Below are positions 1 through 5,132 of a stretch of 7,339 nt of DNA, in pieces. Source of the stretch: Oscillospiraceae bacterium (GTDB lineage: Bacteria; Bacillota; Clostridia; Oscillospirales; Ruminococcaceae); contig DMMB01000006.1 of the NCBI GenBank assembly GCA_003453215.1, positions 8,706 through 16,044 on the forward strand. Direction: 5' to 3'. The first letter of the stretch is position 1; the number at the start of each line of letters is the position of its first letter. The notes under the pieces were generated by a model, which saw nothing but the letters and a program-made list of their open reading frames with translations, made no database searches and was not told the DNA's origin. Position numbers and translations under genes: made by a program.

Positions 1-88
1 CTGCAGCAGGAGCTGCGGTGGAGGTACCGACGACCTCTACCTCAGCATCATACGTTTTTCCATTTATTTTTATTAGGAATCTTTTCAT
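1..88 (-). CDS. Biotin carboxyl carrier protein of a decarboxylase complex, N-terminal fragment
   Basis: Only the first 29 codons are present; the gene continues past the left edge. The start is ATG at 88-86, preceded by GGAGGA at 96-101 with 7 bases between. The protein begins MKRFLIKINGKTYDAEVEEV-like (actual: KTYDAEVEVVG) and runs into an Ala/Pro-rich stretch (TSTAAPAA). This is the usual opening of small biotin carrier subunits (MmdC/GcdC type): a short beta strand, then a flexible Ala/Pro linker leading to the biotinyl domain. The biotinylated MKM motif would lie beyond the window and is not seen. It follows an OadG-like gene and a carboxyltransferase gene, the order expected for a sodium-pumping acyl-CoA decarboxylase. 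The family is known to shuttle CO2 on biotin from the carboxyltransferase to the membrane beta subunit. The start overlaps the 3' end of the OadG-like gene by 41 bases. Confidence 0.75.
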   Translation of the reverse strand, partial: MKRFLIKINGKTYDAEVEVVGTSTAAPAA

Positions 89-362
89 CGATTTGTCCTC
101 CATCAGAAATTAGTAAGGTGGGTCTCCAGGGAGAATCCTCGCGCAGGGAGAGAATGCGAACCTGCTCCGGCGCACAACCCATCATAGCGGCGATGGCGGC
201 GATAACGGCAGCAATTTCATCTTCATCTTCCTGCGGGGCAGCAGGGGCTGCGGCCACGGGGGCCGGAACGGGGGCGGGAGCGGCCTTTTTCCCAAAGATC
301 GCTTTGCCCAGCAGCAGCCCGACCAGCAGCGCAATGGCAATATACAGATACATCATAATCAT
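48..362 (-). CDS. OadG/MmdD-like small membrane subunit of a biotin-dependent decarboxylase
   Basis: A 104-residue protein with three visible parts: one N-terminal hydrophobic segment (about residues 4-19) ending in a basic patch; an Ala/Pro linker (about 26-43); and an acidic stretch (44-49) leading into a short Ala/Ile-rich helix and a conserved-looking end with RILSLRED and SPW (69-79). This matches the gamma/delta subunits of sodium-pumping decarboxylases (OadG, MmdD), which anchor the soluble carboxyltransferase to the membrane beta subunit and hold the complex together. It starts 15 bases after the carboxyltransferase stop, behind AAAAGGAG (368-375). Three ATGs lie close together (362, 356, 353); the first has 5 bases to the GGAG and the later two 11 and 14, so 362 is preferred. 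The last 20 or so residues are charged and unlike the rest, and their codons overlap the next gene. The natural C-terminus may therefore be shorter. Confidence 0.72.
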   Translation of the reverse strand: MIMMYLYIAIALLVGLLLGKAIFGKKAAPAPVPAPVAAAPAAPQEDEDEIAAVIAAIAAMMGCAPEQVRILSLREDSPWRPTLLISDGGQIDEKIPNKNKWKNV

Positions 363-367
363 TCACG

Positions 368-375
368 CTCCTTTT
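368..375 (-). promoter_or_regulatory. Ribosome binding site choosing the OadG-like start
   Basis: The minus strand reads AAAAGGAG here. The spacing from GGAG is 5 bases to the ATG at 362, 11 to the ATG at 356 and 14 to the ATG at 353. This favours the most upstream of the three clustered start codons. Confidence 0.6.
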
Positions 376-377
376 GA

Positions 378-1901
378 TTAGAGCGGAACATTGCCGTGTT
401 TCTTTCTGGGAGCTTCCACGACCTTGCCATCGAGCATTTCCATGGCAGCGATGATCATCTGACGGGAGGTGGAGGGAATGATGACGTCATCCACCATGCC
501 GCGTTCGGCAGCCTTGTAAGGATTATTGAACTCGCGCTTGTACTCATCGATCAGTTCCGCACGCTCTTCGGGAGTGGCCTTACGGAAGATGATGTTAGCG
601 GCACCCTCAGCGCCCATTACGGCGATCTCAGCGGTGGGCCAGGCGTAAACGATATCGGAGCCCAGATCCTTGCAGCACATGGCGAGGTAAGCGCCGCCGT
701 AGGCCTTACGCAGGATCATGGTAACTTTCGGAACGGTGGCTTCGCAGTAAGCATAGATAACCTTGGCGCCGTGGCGAATGATACCGCCATGCTCCTGGGT
801 GGAACCGGGCAGGAAGCCGGGAACATCGACCAGGGTGAGCAGCGGAATGCCGAAGGCATCGCAGGTACGGATAAAGCGGGCAGCCTTATCGGAGCAGTTG
901 ATATCCATGCAGCCGGCCATGGCCTTGGGCTGGTTGGCAATAATACCAACAGAGCGGCCGTTGAAGCGGGCGAAGCAGGTAATCATATTGGGGGCATACA
1001 TTCCCATGTAGTCCATGTACTCGCCGCCATCGGTGATGGCCTTGATGACTTCGTACATATCATACGCCTTGTTGGGGTTATCGGGAATGATGGTATCCAG
1101 CTGATCGGCAATACGATTGGGATCATCACCATTGAAGATGGTGGGAGCGGAATCGAGATAATTGGAGGGCAGATAGCTGAGCAGACGACGGATCTGATTG
1201 ATGCAGTCGGTGTCATCGGAAGCCATGAAGTGCGCCACGCCGCTGACGCGGTTGTGGGTCATAGCGCCGCCCAGTTTTTCGGCATCGATCTGTTCGCCGG
1301 TAACGGATTTGATTACATCGGGGCCGGTGATGAACATCTTACCGGTCTTATTGACCTGGAAGATGAAATCGGTGAGGGCGGGGGAGTAAACAGCACCGCC
1401 GGCGCAGGGACCCATGATGGCAGTGATCTGCGGAACAACACCGGAAGCAGCGGTATTGCGGAAGAAGATCTTGCCGTAACCTTCCAGACCGTCCAGACCT
1501 TCCTGAATACGGGCGCCGCCGGAATCGTTCATGCCTACTACAGGCGCGCCGACCTTACGGGCGTTTTCAAGGATCTTGCAGATCTTATTGGCCTGCACTT
1601 CACCCATGGAACCACCAACAACGGTGAAATCCTGAGCATAGGCGTAGACGATACGGCCGTCTACCTTACCGTAGCCGCCAACAACACCATCCCCGGGGAA
1701 GTGCTGTTTTTCCTGGCCAAAGTAGTAGCAGCGGTGGACAACGAAGGCATCGATCTCAACGAAGGTGTTGGGATCAAACAGGGTCTCGAGGCGCTCACGA
1801 GCGGTCATTTTGCCCTGCTCGTGCTGCTTGTCGATACGCGCCTGGCCGCCACCGAGAGCGATTGAACCTTTCCGTTCAATCAGGTCTTCAAGTTTGGTCA
1901 T
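378..1901 (-). CDS. mmdA: Methylmalonyl-CoA decarboxylase alpha-type carboxyltransferase
   Basis: A 507-residue carboxyltransferase of the AccA/AccD-like family, close to the usual ~510 residues of MmdA and PccB. It would transfer the carboxyl group of a short acyl-CoA (methylmalonyl-CoA or similar) to biotin on the carrier protein. Visible landmarks are the N-terminal KMTARERLETLFD motif (31-43), SGGARIQEG (127-135), GPCAGGAVYSPAL (164-176) forming the first oxyanion-hole region, VDVPGFLPG (358-366), and RKAYGGAYLAM (398-408) forming the second. The ATG at 1901-1899 has GAAGGA (1909-1914) 7 bases upstream. A downstream OadG-like subunit and a separate biotin carrier favour a membrane decarboxylase over an ATP-dependent propionyl-CoA carboxylase; glutaconyl-CoA decarboxylase alpha is a longer, different type. 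It lies 91 bases after the CoA-transferase. The exact substrate is inference, since propionyl-CoA carboxylase beta chains are close relatives. Confidence 0.85.
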   Translation of the reverse strand: MTKLEDLIERKGSIALGGGQARIDKQHEQGKMTARERLETLFDPNTFVEIDAFVVHRCYYFGQEKQHFPGDGVVGGYGKVDGRIVYAYAQDFTVVGGSMGEVQANKICKILENARKVGAPVVGMNDSGGARIQEGLDGLEGYGKIFFRNTAASGVVPQITAIMGPCAGGAVYSPALTDFIFQVNKTGKMFITGPDVIKSVTGEQIDAEKLGGAMTHNRVSGVAHFMASDDTDCINQIRRLLSYLPSNYLDSAPTIFNGDDPNRIADQLDTIIPDNPNKAYDMYEVIKAITDGGEYMDYMGMYAPNMITCFARFNGRSVGIIANQPKAMAGCMDINCSDKAARFIRTCDAFGIPLLTLVDVPGFLPGSTQEHGGIIRHGAKVIYAYCEATVPKVTMILRKAYGGAYLAMCCKDLGSDIVYAWPTAEIAVMGAEGAANIIFRKATPEERAELIDEYKREFNNPYKAAERGMVDDVIIPSTSRQMIIAAMEMLDGKVVEAPRKKHGNVPL

Positions 1902-1941
1902 AGTTTTATCCTTCTTTCAAAGAGTATATGGATCACCGCCG

Positions 1942-1958
1942 GCCGGGAAACCCCCGGC
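1942..1958 (-). other. Intercistronic GC hairpin between the CoA-transferase and mmdA
   Basis: GCCGGG (1942-1947) pairs with CCCGGC (1953-1958) across a 5-base loop. The stem is 6 bp of G/C and lies within the 91-base gap between the two genes. No T-tract follows on either strand, so it is not a standard intrinsic terminator. It could stabilise or mark processing of the 3' end of the CoA-transferase message, or set the ratio of the two proteins. The role is inferred; the pairing is seen. Confidence 0.45.
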
Positions 1959-1992
1959 TGACGGATCTGGCCCCTAAGTAAAAATATAAAGA

Positions 1993-3183
1993 TTAGTGGA
2001 ACTTTTCGACGTACTCGTCGGCCTTGGCTTCTTCCCAGCCCAGCATATTCACCAGGACATCGCGGGTAGAAGAGCCAAGCGCGGGTGCGGGATGATGATC
2101 GGCATCGGCATCGACGGAAGCCATCTTAACAGGGTTGCCGGCAATCTTGACCTTGCCCATGCCGGGCTGGTCTACTTCGATGAGCATATTGCGGGCGGCG
2201 ACCTGAGGATCGCTGAACAGCTTATCGACGGTATTGATGCCGGTGCAGGGCACGCCGGCCTGCTCCAGGATCTCCAGCCATTCGGCGGTGGTCTTGGTAC
2301 GGGTCTTTTCGGTCAGCAGATCGCCGATGAGCTTGAGGTTCTGGTTGCGGTGCATATTGGTATCGAAACGGGGATCATCGATGAGTTCCGGGCAGCCCAA
2401 CGCATTGCAGAAAGCAGCGTACAGGCGGTTGTTGCCGCAGGCAGCGATGACATAGTTATCCTTGGTTTCGAATGCCTGGAAAGGAGTAACGGTGGGATGA
2501 ACGGCGCCCATGGGGCCGGCCACCACGCCGGTAGCAGAATATTTGATGATGGCATTTTCGAGAATGGCCAGCTGGCAATCCAGCATACCCACATCGACCA
2601 TATCGCCTTCGCCGGTGATGGAGCGCTTATACAAAGCGGTAACAGCGCCGAAAGCACCAAAGATGCCGGCAATAATATCGCCGATGGAAGCGCCGACGCG
2701 AACGGGCTTGCCGCCGGGTTCGCCGGTGATGCTCATAACACCGCCCATGGCCTGCACGACCATATCATAAGCGGGACGGGGAGCATAAGGACCGGTCTGA
2801 CCAAAGCCGGAAATCGCCACATAAATCAGCTTGGGGTTTACCTTCTTAAGCTCTTCATAGCCCAGGCCCATGCGGTTCATGGCGCCGGCTTTCAGGTTTT
2901 CTACCACAATATCGACGTGTTTGACCAGATCCTTGAACATTTCAACGCCTTCGGGATCTTTGGTGTTGCAGACTACACTCTTTTTACCGTGGTTGACACT
3001 GACAAAATAGCCGCTTTGGCCATTGACAAACGGGCCGTAGCCGCGGCTGTCATCGCCGGTGCCGGGTTTTTCTACTTTGATGACTTCGGCCCCCATATTG
3101 CCGAGCATCATGGAGCAGTAGGGACCTGCCAGCGCATTGGTGAAATCCAGTACGCGAATTCCCTCCAAAGGTTTCTTGGACAT
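1993..3183 (-). CDS. Class III (CaiB/BaiF family) CoA-transferase
   Basis: A 396-residue protein, the typical length of family III CoA-transferases (formyl-CoA transferase, CaiB, succinyl-CoA-dependent transferases). These move CoA between carboxylic acids through an aspartyl-CoA anhydride. Family marks are LEGIRVLDF near the N-terminus (6-14), ALAGPY (17-22), GAEVIKVEKP (31-40), FVSVNHGKKSV (60-70), ISGFGQTGPYAPRPAYD (124-140), and GASIGDIIAG (164-173), where Asp169 falls exactly at the number of the catalytic Asp of formyl-CoA transferase. The start is ATG at 3183-3181 behind GGGAGG (3194-3199), 10 bases away. The reading frame stays open upstream to 3315, but those residues do not resemble the family. 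It is the first gene of the leftward operon, followed by a carboxyltransferase, so it plausibly supplies or recycles the CoA thioester used there. Donor and acceptor acids cannot be read from the sequence. Confidence 0.88.
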   Translation of the reverse strand: MSKKPLEGIRVLDFTNALAGPYCSMMLGNMGAEVIKVEKPGTGDDSRGYGPFVNGQSGYFVSVNHGKKSVVCNTKDPEGVEMFKDLVKHVDIVVENLKAGAMNRMGLGYEELKKVNPKLIYVAISGFGQTGPYAPRPAYDMVVQAMGGVMSITGEPGGKPVRVGASIGDIIAGIFGAFGAVTALYKRSITGEGDMVDVGMLDCQLAILENAIIKYSATGVVAGPMGAVHPTVTPFQAFETKDNYVIAACGNNRLYAAFCNALGCPELIDDPRFDTNMHRNQNLKLIGDLLTEKTRTKTTAEWLEILEQAGVPCTGINTVDKLFSDPQVAARNMLIEVDQPGMGKVKIAGNPVKMASVDADADHHPAPALGSSTRDVLVNMLGWEEAKADEYVEKFH

Positions 3184-3193
3184 GATAAAACGA

Positions 3194-3199
3194 CCTCCC
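3194..3199 (-). promoter_or_regulatory. Ribosome binding site fixing the CoA-transferase start
   Basis: GGGAGG on the minus strand, 10 bases before the ATG at 3183. It supports starting at MSKKPLEG rather than at upstream in-frame codons, where no comparable site or family similarity is seen. Confidence 0.7.
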
Positions 3200-3220
3200 A
3201 AAATGATGTAGATGGGCGCC

Positions 3221-3254
3221 GGCCGCAGCGGTAGGGTTTCGGCCATTGGCGGCC
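3221..3254 (-). other. GC-rich hairpin in the CoA-transferase leader
   Basis: GGCCGC (3221-3226) is perfectly complementary to GCGGCC (3249-3254), giving a 6-bp all-G/C stem around a 22-base loop. The loop side also holds a small dyad, GCCA-T-TGGC at 3242-3250. The hairpin ends 21 bases before the Shine-Dalgarno sequence. A second perfect dyad, CCTTG-C-CAAGG (3286-3296), lies nearer the 5' end of the leader. These could serve post-transcriptional control or an operator; I do not recognise a known riboswitch. Confidence 0.35.
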
Positions 3255-3297
3255 CGATGACAAAGTGGGCGGAACTGCGGGAATGCCTTGCCAAGGG

Positions 3298-3314
3298 CGC
3301 AATTTTCCTGCCCA
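3298..3314 (-). promoter_or_regulatory. Candidate sigma-54 (-24/-12) promoter for the CoA-transferase operon
   Basis: The minus strand has GG at 3312-3311 and GC at 3300-3299 with exactly 10 bases between them. The core reads GGCAGG, four As, then TTGC. Against YTGGCACGRNNNTTGCW this is 11 matches of 14 specified positions; the mismatches are T to G before GG, C to G in CACG, and the last W. Transcription would begin near 3287, giving a leader of about 104 bases. If real, an AAA+ enhancer-binding regulator would be required. It competes with the sigma-70-type site just upstream, and either or both may work. Confidence 0.4.
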
Positions 3315-3331
3315 ATTTGTTATTTATCTAC

Positions 3332-3360
3332 ATTATAAAGGAAAGCGAAAAAAAAGTAAA
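3332..3360 (-). promoter_or_regulatory. Sigma-70-type promoter for the CoA-transferase/decarboxylase operon
   Basis: On the minus strand, TTTACT (3360-3355, 4 of 6 to consensus) is followed after 17 bases by a perfect TATAAT (3337-3332). The predicted start is near 3325, about 140 bases before the CoA-transferase ATG. A run of seven Ts lies about 10 bases upstream of the -35 and could act as an UP-like element. The surroundings are AT-rich, which raises the chance of coincidence, but the spacing is ideal. Confidence 0.55.
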
Positions 3361-3524
3361 TGGCAGATGTATTTTTTTAGTACCAAGAAAGAACCAAGTT
3401 TTTTGTTGAAAATACATAGAAAAAATGATTTTTTAGGAAGAAAGTGGGTTAATAATTTAACAGGCATTAGAATATATCAACAAAGTCATAAGAAAAATTT
3501 CGCTGTTCTTACCAAAATATATCG

Positions 3525-3543
3525 AAAAACGCCGAACGGCGTT
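3525..3543 (-). terminator. Leftward hairpin with T-tract inside the divergent region
   Basis: AACGCCG (3528-3534) and CGGCGTT (3537-3543) form a perfect 7-bp dyad around two bases. In RNA this would be a 6-bp stem with a 4-base loop. On the minus strand it runs directly into TTTTT (3529-3525), as in an intrinsic terminator; on the plus strand no T-run follows. It lies upstream of the leftward promoter and so does not end either operon. It could stop stray antisense transcription, end a short leftward RNA, or be a protein-binding operator. The short T-tract makes it at best moderate. Confidence 0.4.
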
Positions 3544-3575
3544 CTGACAAAAATCACGGGAGGTTTCCTTTTTTG

Positions 3576-3592
3576 TTGTGATATATCCACAA
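3576..3592. promoter_or_regulatory. Operator-like inverted repeat TTGTG-N7-CACAA
   Basis: Perfect 5-base arms TTGTG (3576-3580) and CACAA (3588-3592) flank a 7-base AT-rich centre. The dyad sits about 115 bases upstream of the predicted start of the Mo-hydroxylase operon and about 250 or more from the leftward promoters. It resembles a dimeric regulator site in shape. It is not a standard Crp site (half-sites TGTGA and CCACA with a 5-base gap), and I cannot assign a family. Confidence 0.3.
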
Positions 3593-3663
3593 GTCTCATT
3601 CTTCCAATATACACAAATTGAATGGGAACATTTAGGCATTATATCAAAAATGATGAAAAAGAA

Positions 3664-3692
3664 TTGCATTAAAATTGGCCCGATATTATAAT
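3664..3692 (+). promoter_or_regulatory. Sigma-70-type promoter for the Mo-hydroxylase operon
   Basis: TTGCAT (3664-3669) is followed after exactly 17 bases by a perfect TATAAT (3687-3692). Transcription should start near 3699, about 50 bases before the FAD-subunit start codon. A small dyad, ATCA-N4-TGAT (3643-3654), lies 9 bases upstream of the -35, where an activator could touch RNA polymerase. Confidence 0.6.
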
Positions 3693-3731
3693 GTAAATGC
3701 TGTATAAGTGTTACTCTGCATAAAACCAATC

Positions 3732-3740
3732 AAAAAGGAG
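3732..3740 (+). promoter_or_regulatory. Ribosome binding site that decides a TTG start
   Basis: The sequence AAAAAGGAG ends at 3740. The in-frame GTG at 3740-3742 begins inside this site and cannot be the start. The TTG at 3749-3751 lies 8 bases after it, which is ideal spacing. Confidence 0.75.
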
Positions 3741-3748
3741 TGCTTACA

Positions 3749-4627
3749 TTGAAGGAATTTAACTATTTCGCTCCGGGTTCTGTGGAAGAAGCTCTTGAAC
3801 TGATGAAAGAGTACGAAGGCAAGTACACCATCCTGAATGGTGGTACCGACGTAATGATTCGTCTGCGCGAGCGTCTGATCAATCCGGAGGCCGTGATTGA
3901 CATCAAGCGTATTCCCGGCTTGAAGGAAATCACTTTCTCTAAGGAGGACGGCCTGTACATTGGCGCATGCGTAACCTGCAAGGAGATCTCCGAAAGCGAG
4001 ATCGTAAAGGAACATTATCCTTTCTATGCCCAGGCGGCTTCTGTTCTGGGTTCCCAGCTGGTTCGCGGCCGTGCCACCAGTGTCGGCAATGTCATCAACG
4101 CTTCTCCTCTGGCAGATACCGTGACCCCCCTGGTAGCCTGCGATGCCAAGCTGGTTGTTGTGGGACCCGAGGGTCAGCGTGAAATCTCCCTGGTGAGCTG
4201 GGCTGGCGAAAGCCAGGAAGAAAGAATCGCCCGCGGCGCATTCTTTATCTTCGTGCGCAAAGTTGGCCTGAAGCCCGGTGAGATGGCGATCGGCCTGAAG
4301 GTGCCCTATGTAGAGGGCCAGAAGGCTGTATTTACCAAGTTTGACCGCCGCAAGGAGGTAGACCTTTCTACCGTGTGCGCTACCGTAGGTAAGTTTGGTG
4401 AGGACTACCGCGTAGCCATCGGCTCCTGCGCTCCTACCCCCATTCGTCTGCCCAAGACCGAAGCCCTGCTGAAAGGCAAGAAGCTGACCCCCGAGCTCAT
4501 CGGCGAGGCGGCTGAACTGGCCGGCAGCGAGGTTTCTCCCATCAGCGACGTCCGCGCTTCCGCTGAGTACCGCATCAGCCTGGTAAAGGTTGCTGTACGC
4601 AGAAGCCTGGCCGAGCTTTCTGCATGA
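3749..4627 (+). CDS. Mo-hydroxylase FAD-binding subunit (xanthine dehydrogenase family subunit M)
   Basis: A 292-residue protein when started at TTG 3749, matching the ~290 residues of CoxM/XdhB-type subunits. It would pass electrons from the [2Fe-2S] subunit to FAD and on to an acceptor such as NAD+ or ferredoxin, in the cytoplasm. Visible signatures are MKEFNYFAPGSVEEAL at the N-terminus, the FAD pyrophosphate loop NGGTD (30-34), and TSVGNVINASPLADT (110-124), the second FAD loop. RKVGLKPGEM and a C-terminal region with IGSCAPTPIRL and the DVRASAEYR motif complete the family pattern. A stretch of roughly 12 extra residues (about 148-165, with SWAGESQEER) precedes the conserved FxxVRK part. 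There is no added four-Cys cluster, so it is unlike the 4-hydroxybenzoyl-CoA reductase beta subunit. It is the first gene of the rightward operon, 19 bases before the next. Substrate is not determined by this subunit. Confidence 0.9.
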   Translation: MKEFNYFAPGSVEEALELMKEYEGKYTILNGGTDVMIRLRERLINPEAVIDIKRIPGLKEITFSKEDGLYIGACVTCKEISESEIVKEHYPFYAQAASVLGSQLVRGRATSVGNVINASPLADTVTPLVACDAKLVVVGPEGQREISLVSWAGESQEERIARGAFFIFVRKVGLKPGEMAIGLKVPYVEGQKAVFTKFDRRKEVDLSTVCATVGKFGEDYRVAIGSCAPTPIRLPKTEALLKGKKLTPELIGEAAELAGSEVSPISDVRASAEYRISLVKVAVRRSLAELSA

Positions 4628-4628
4628 G

Positions 4629-4635
4629 AAAGGAG
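4629..4635 (+). promoter_or_regulatory. Ribosome binding site for the [2Fe-2S] subunit
   Basis: AAAGGAG begins two bases after the upstream TGA and lies 11 bases before the ATG at 4647. It places the start at MKTYHVDF and rules out an in-frame start at 4590, which would add 19 residues from inside the previous gene. Confidence 0.65.
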
Positions 4636-4646
4636 CGTGCCGAAAA

Positions 4647-5132
4647 ATGAAAACTTATCATGTTGATTTCTTTGTAAACGGCGAGGAATATGAGCTGGAT
4701 GTACCGGCGAATAAAACCGCGCTGAATATTATCCGCGATATGCTGGACCTGACCGGCGCCAAGGAAGGCTGCGGTGCCGGCGAGTGCGGCGCCTGCGCTA
4801 TGATCGTTGACGGCGTACTGTTGAACGGCTGCCTGATGCTGGCCCCCGAGATGGATGGCAAGCATTTTGAAACCGTAGAAGGCTTTGCCGATGAGAAGGG
4901 CAACCTGTCTCCCATTCAGCAGTCCTTTATTGACCATGCTGCCCTGCAGTGCGGTTACTGCACGCCTGGCTTTATCGTTTCCGCTACTGCTCTGCTGCGT
5001 GAAAATCCTCATCCCACCCGTGATGAAATCACCCACTATATGTCTGGTAACCTGTGCCGCTGCACCGGCTACAAGAGAATTATTGAGGCGATAGAAGATG
5101 CTGCCGAGCGCATGAATGGAGGTGCCAAATAA
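4647..5132 (+). CDS. Mo-hydroxylase [2Fe-2S] subunit
   Basis: A 161-residue protein, the standard size of CoxS/NdhS/XdhC-type small subunits. The N-terminal plant-ferredoxin-like domain holds the first cluster in EGCGAGECGAC and NGC: Cys42, Cys47, Cys50 and Cys62. The C-terminal four-helix domain holds the second in QCGYCTPG and CRCTGY: Cys102, Cys105, Cys137 and Cys139. All eight ligands are present, so the electron path from molybdenum to FAD looks intact. Its place between FAD and Mo subunit genes gives the order FAD, Fe-S, Mo, as in coxMSL-like operons. The stop codon TAA shares its last base with the ATG of the next gene (TAATG), pointing to translational coupling. Confidence 0.95.
   Translation: MKTYHVDFFVNGEEYELDVPANKTALNIIRDMLDLTGAKEGCGAGECGACAMIVDGVLLNGCLMLAPEMDGKHFETVEGFADEKGNLSPIQQSFIDHAALQCGYCTPGFIVSATALLRENPHPTRDEITHYMSGNLCRCTGYKRIIEAIEDAAERMNGGAK

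Larger units (their letters stand above)
3184..3748. other. Divergent intergenic control region
   Basis: This 565-base stretch separates the two divergent operons and shows no convincing gene. The left quarter (to about 3315) is GC-rich and forms the leader of the CoA-transferase message. The rest is strongly AT-rich with repeated A and T runs: T7 near 3371, T6 near 3400, and the perfect dyad AAAAAAT-G-ATTTTTT at 3420-3434. Such runs may bend the DNA or act as UP-like elements. Two outward-facing sigma-70-type promoters, one sigma-54-type candidate and several dyads are listed separately. Confidence 0.7.

Noticed and set aside
396..1865. Long open frame of 489 codons on the plus strand opposite mmdA
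   Set aside because: It is an antisense shadow. Codon bias in the real gene avoids triplets that would read as stops opposite. The predicted protein has no recognisable domain, and the minus-strand gene has a full set of family motifs.
1923..1951. Possible internal promoter (TATACT) before mmdA
   Set aside because: No acceptable -35 at 16-18 bases; the corresponding hexamer is GTTTCC inside the hairpin.
1996..3234. Open frame of 412 codons on the plus strand opposite the CoA-transferase
   Set aside because: Same effect of codon bias; no family similarity, while the opposite strand is a clear CaiB-type transferase.
3620..3638. Second sigma-54-like site on the plus strand (TGG-N10-GC)
   Set aside because: GG and GC have the right spacing, but only about 8 of 14 consensus positions match and the TT before GC is missing. 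The sigma-70-type promoter just downstream is far better.
3457..3729. 90-codon minus-strand frame in the intergenic region
   Set aside because: It would start at a TTG without a ribosome binding site, crosses the rightward promoter and a terminator-like hairpin, and its composition follows the AT-rich background.
3740..3748. GTG start for the FAD subunit at 3740
   Set aside because: The GTG begins with the last base of the Shine-Dalgarno AAAAAGGAG. The TTG at 3749 has correct spacing and gives the family-like N-terminus MKEFNYF.
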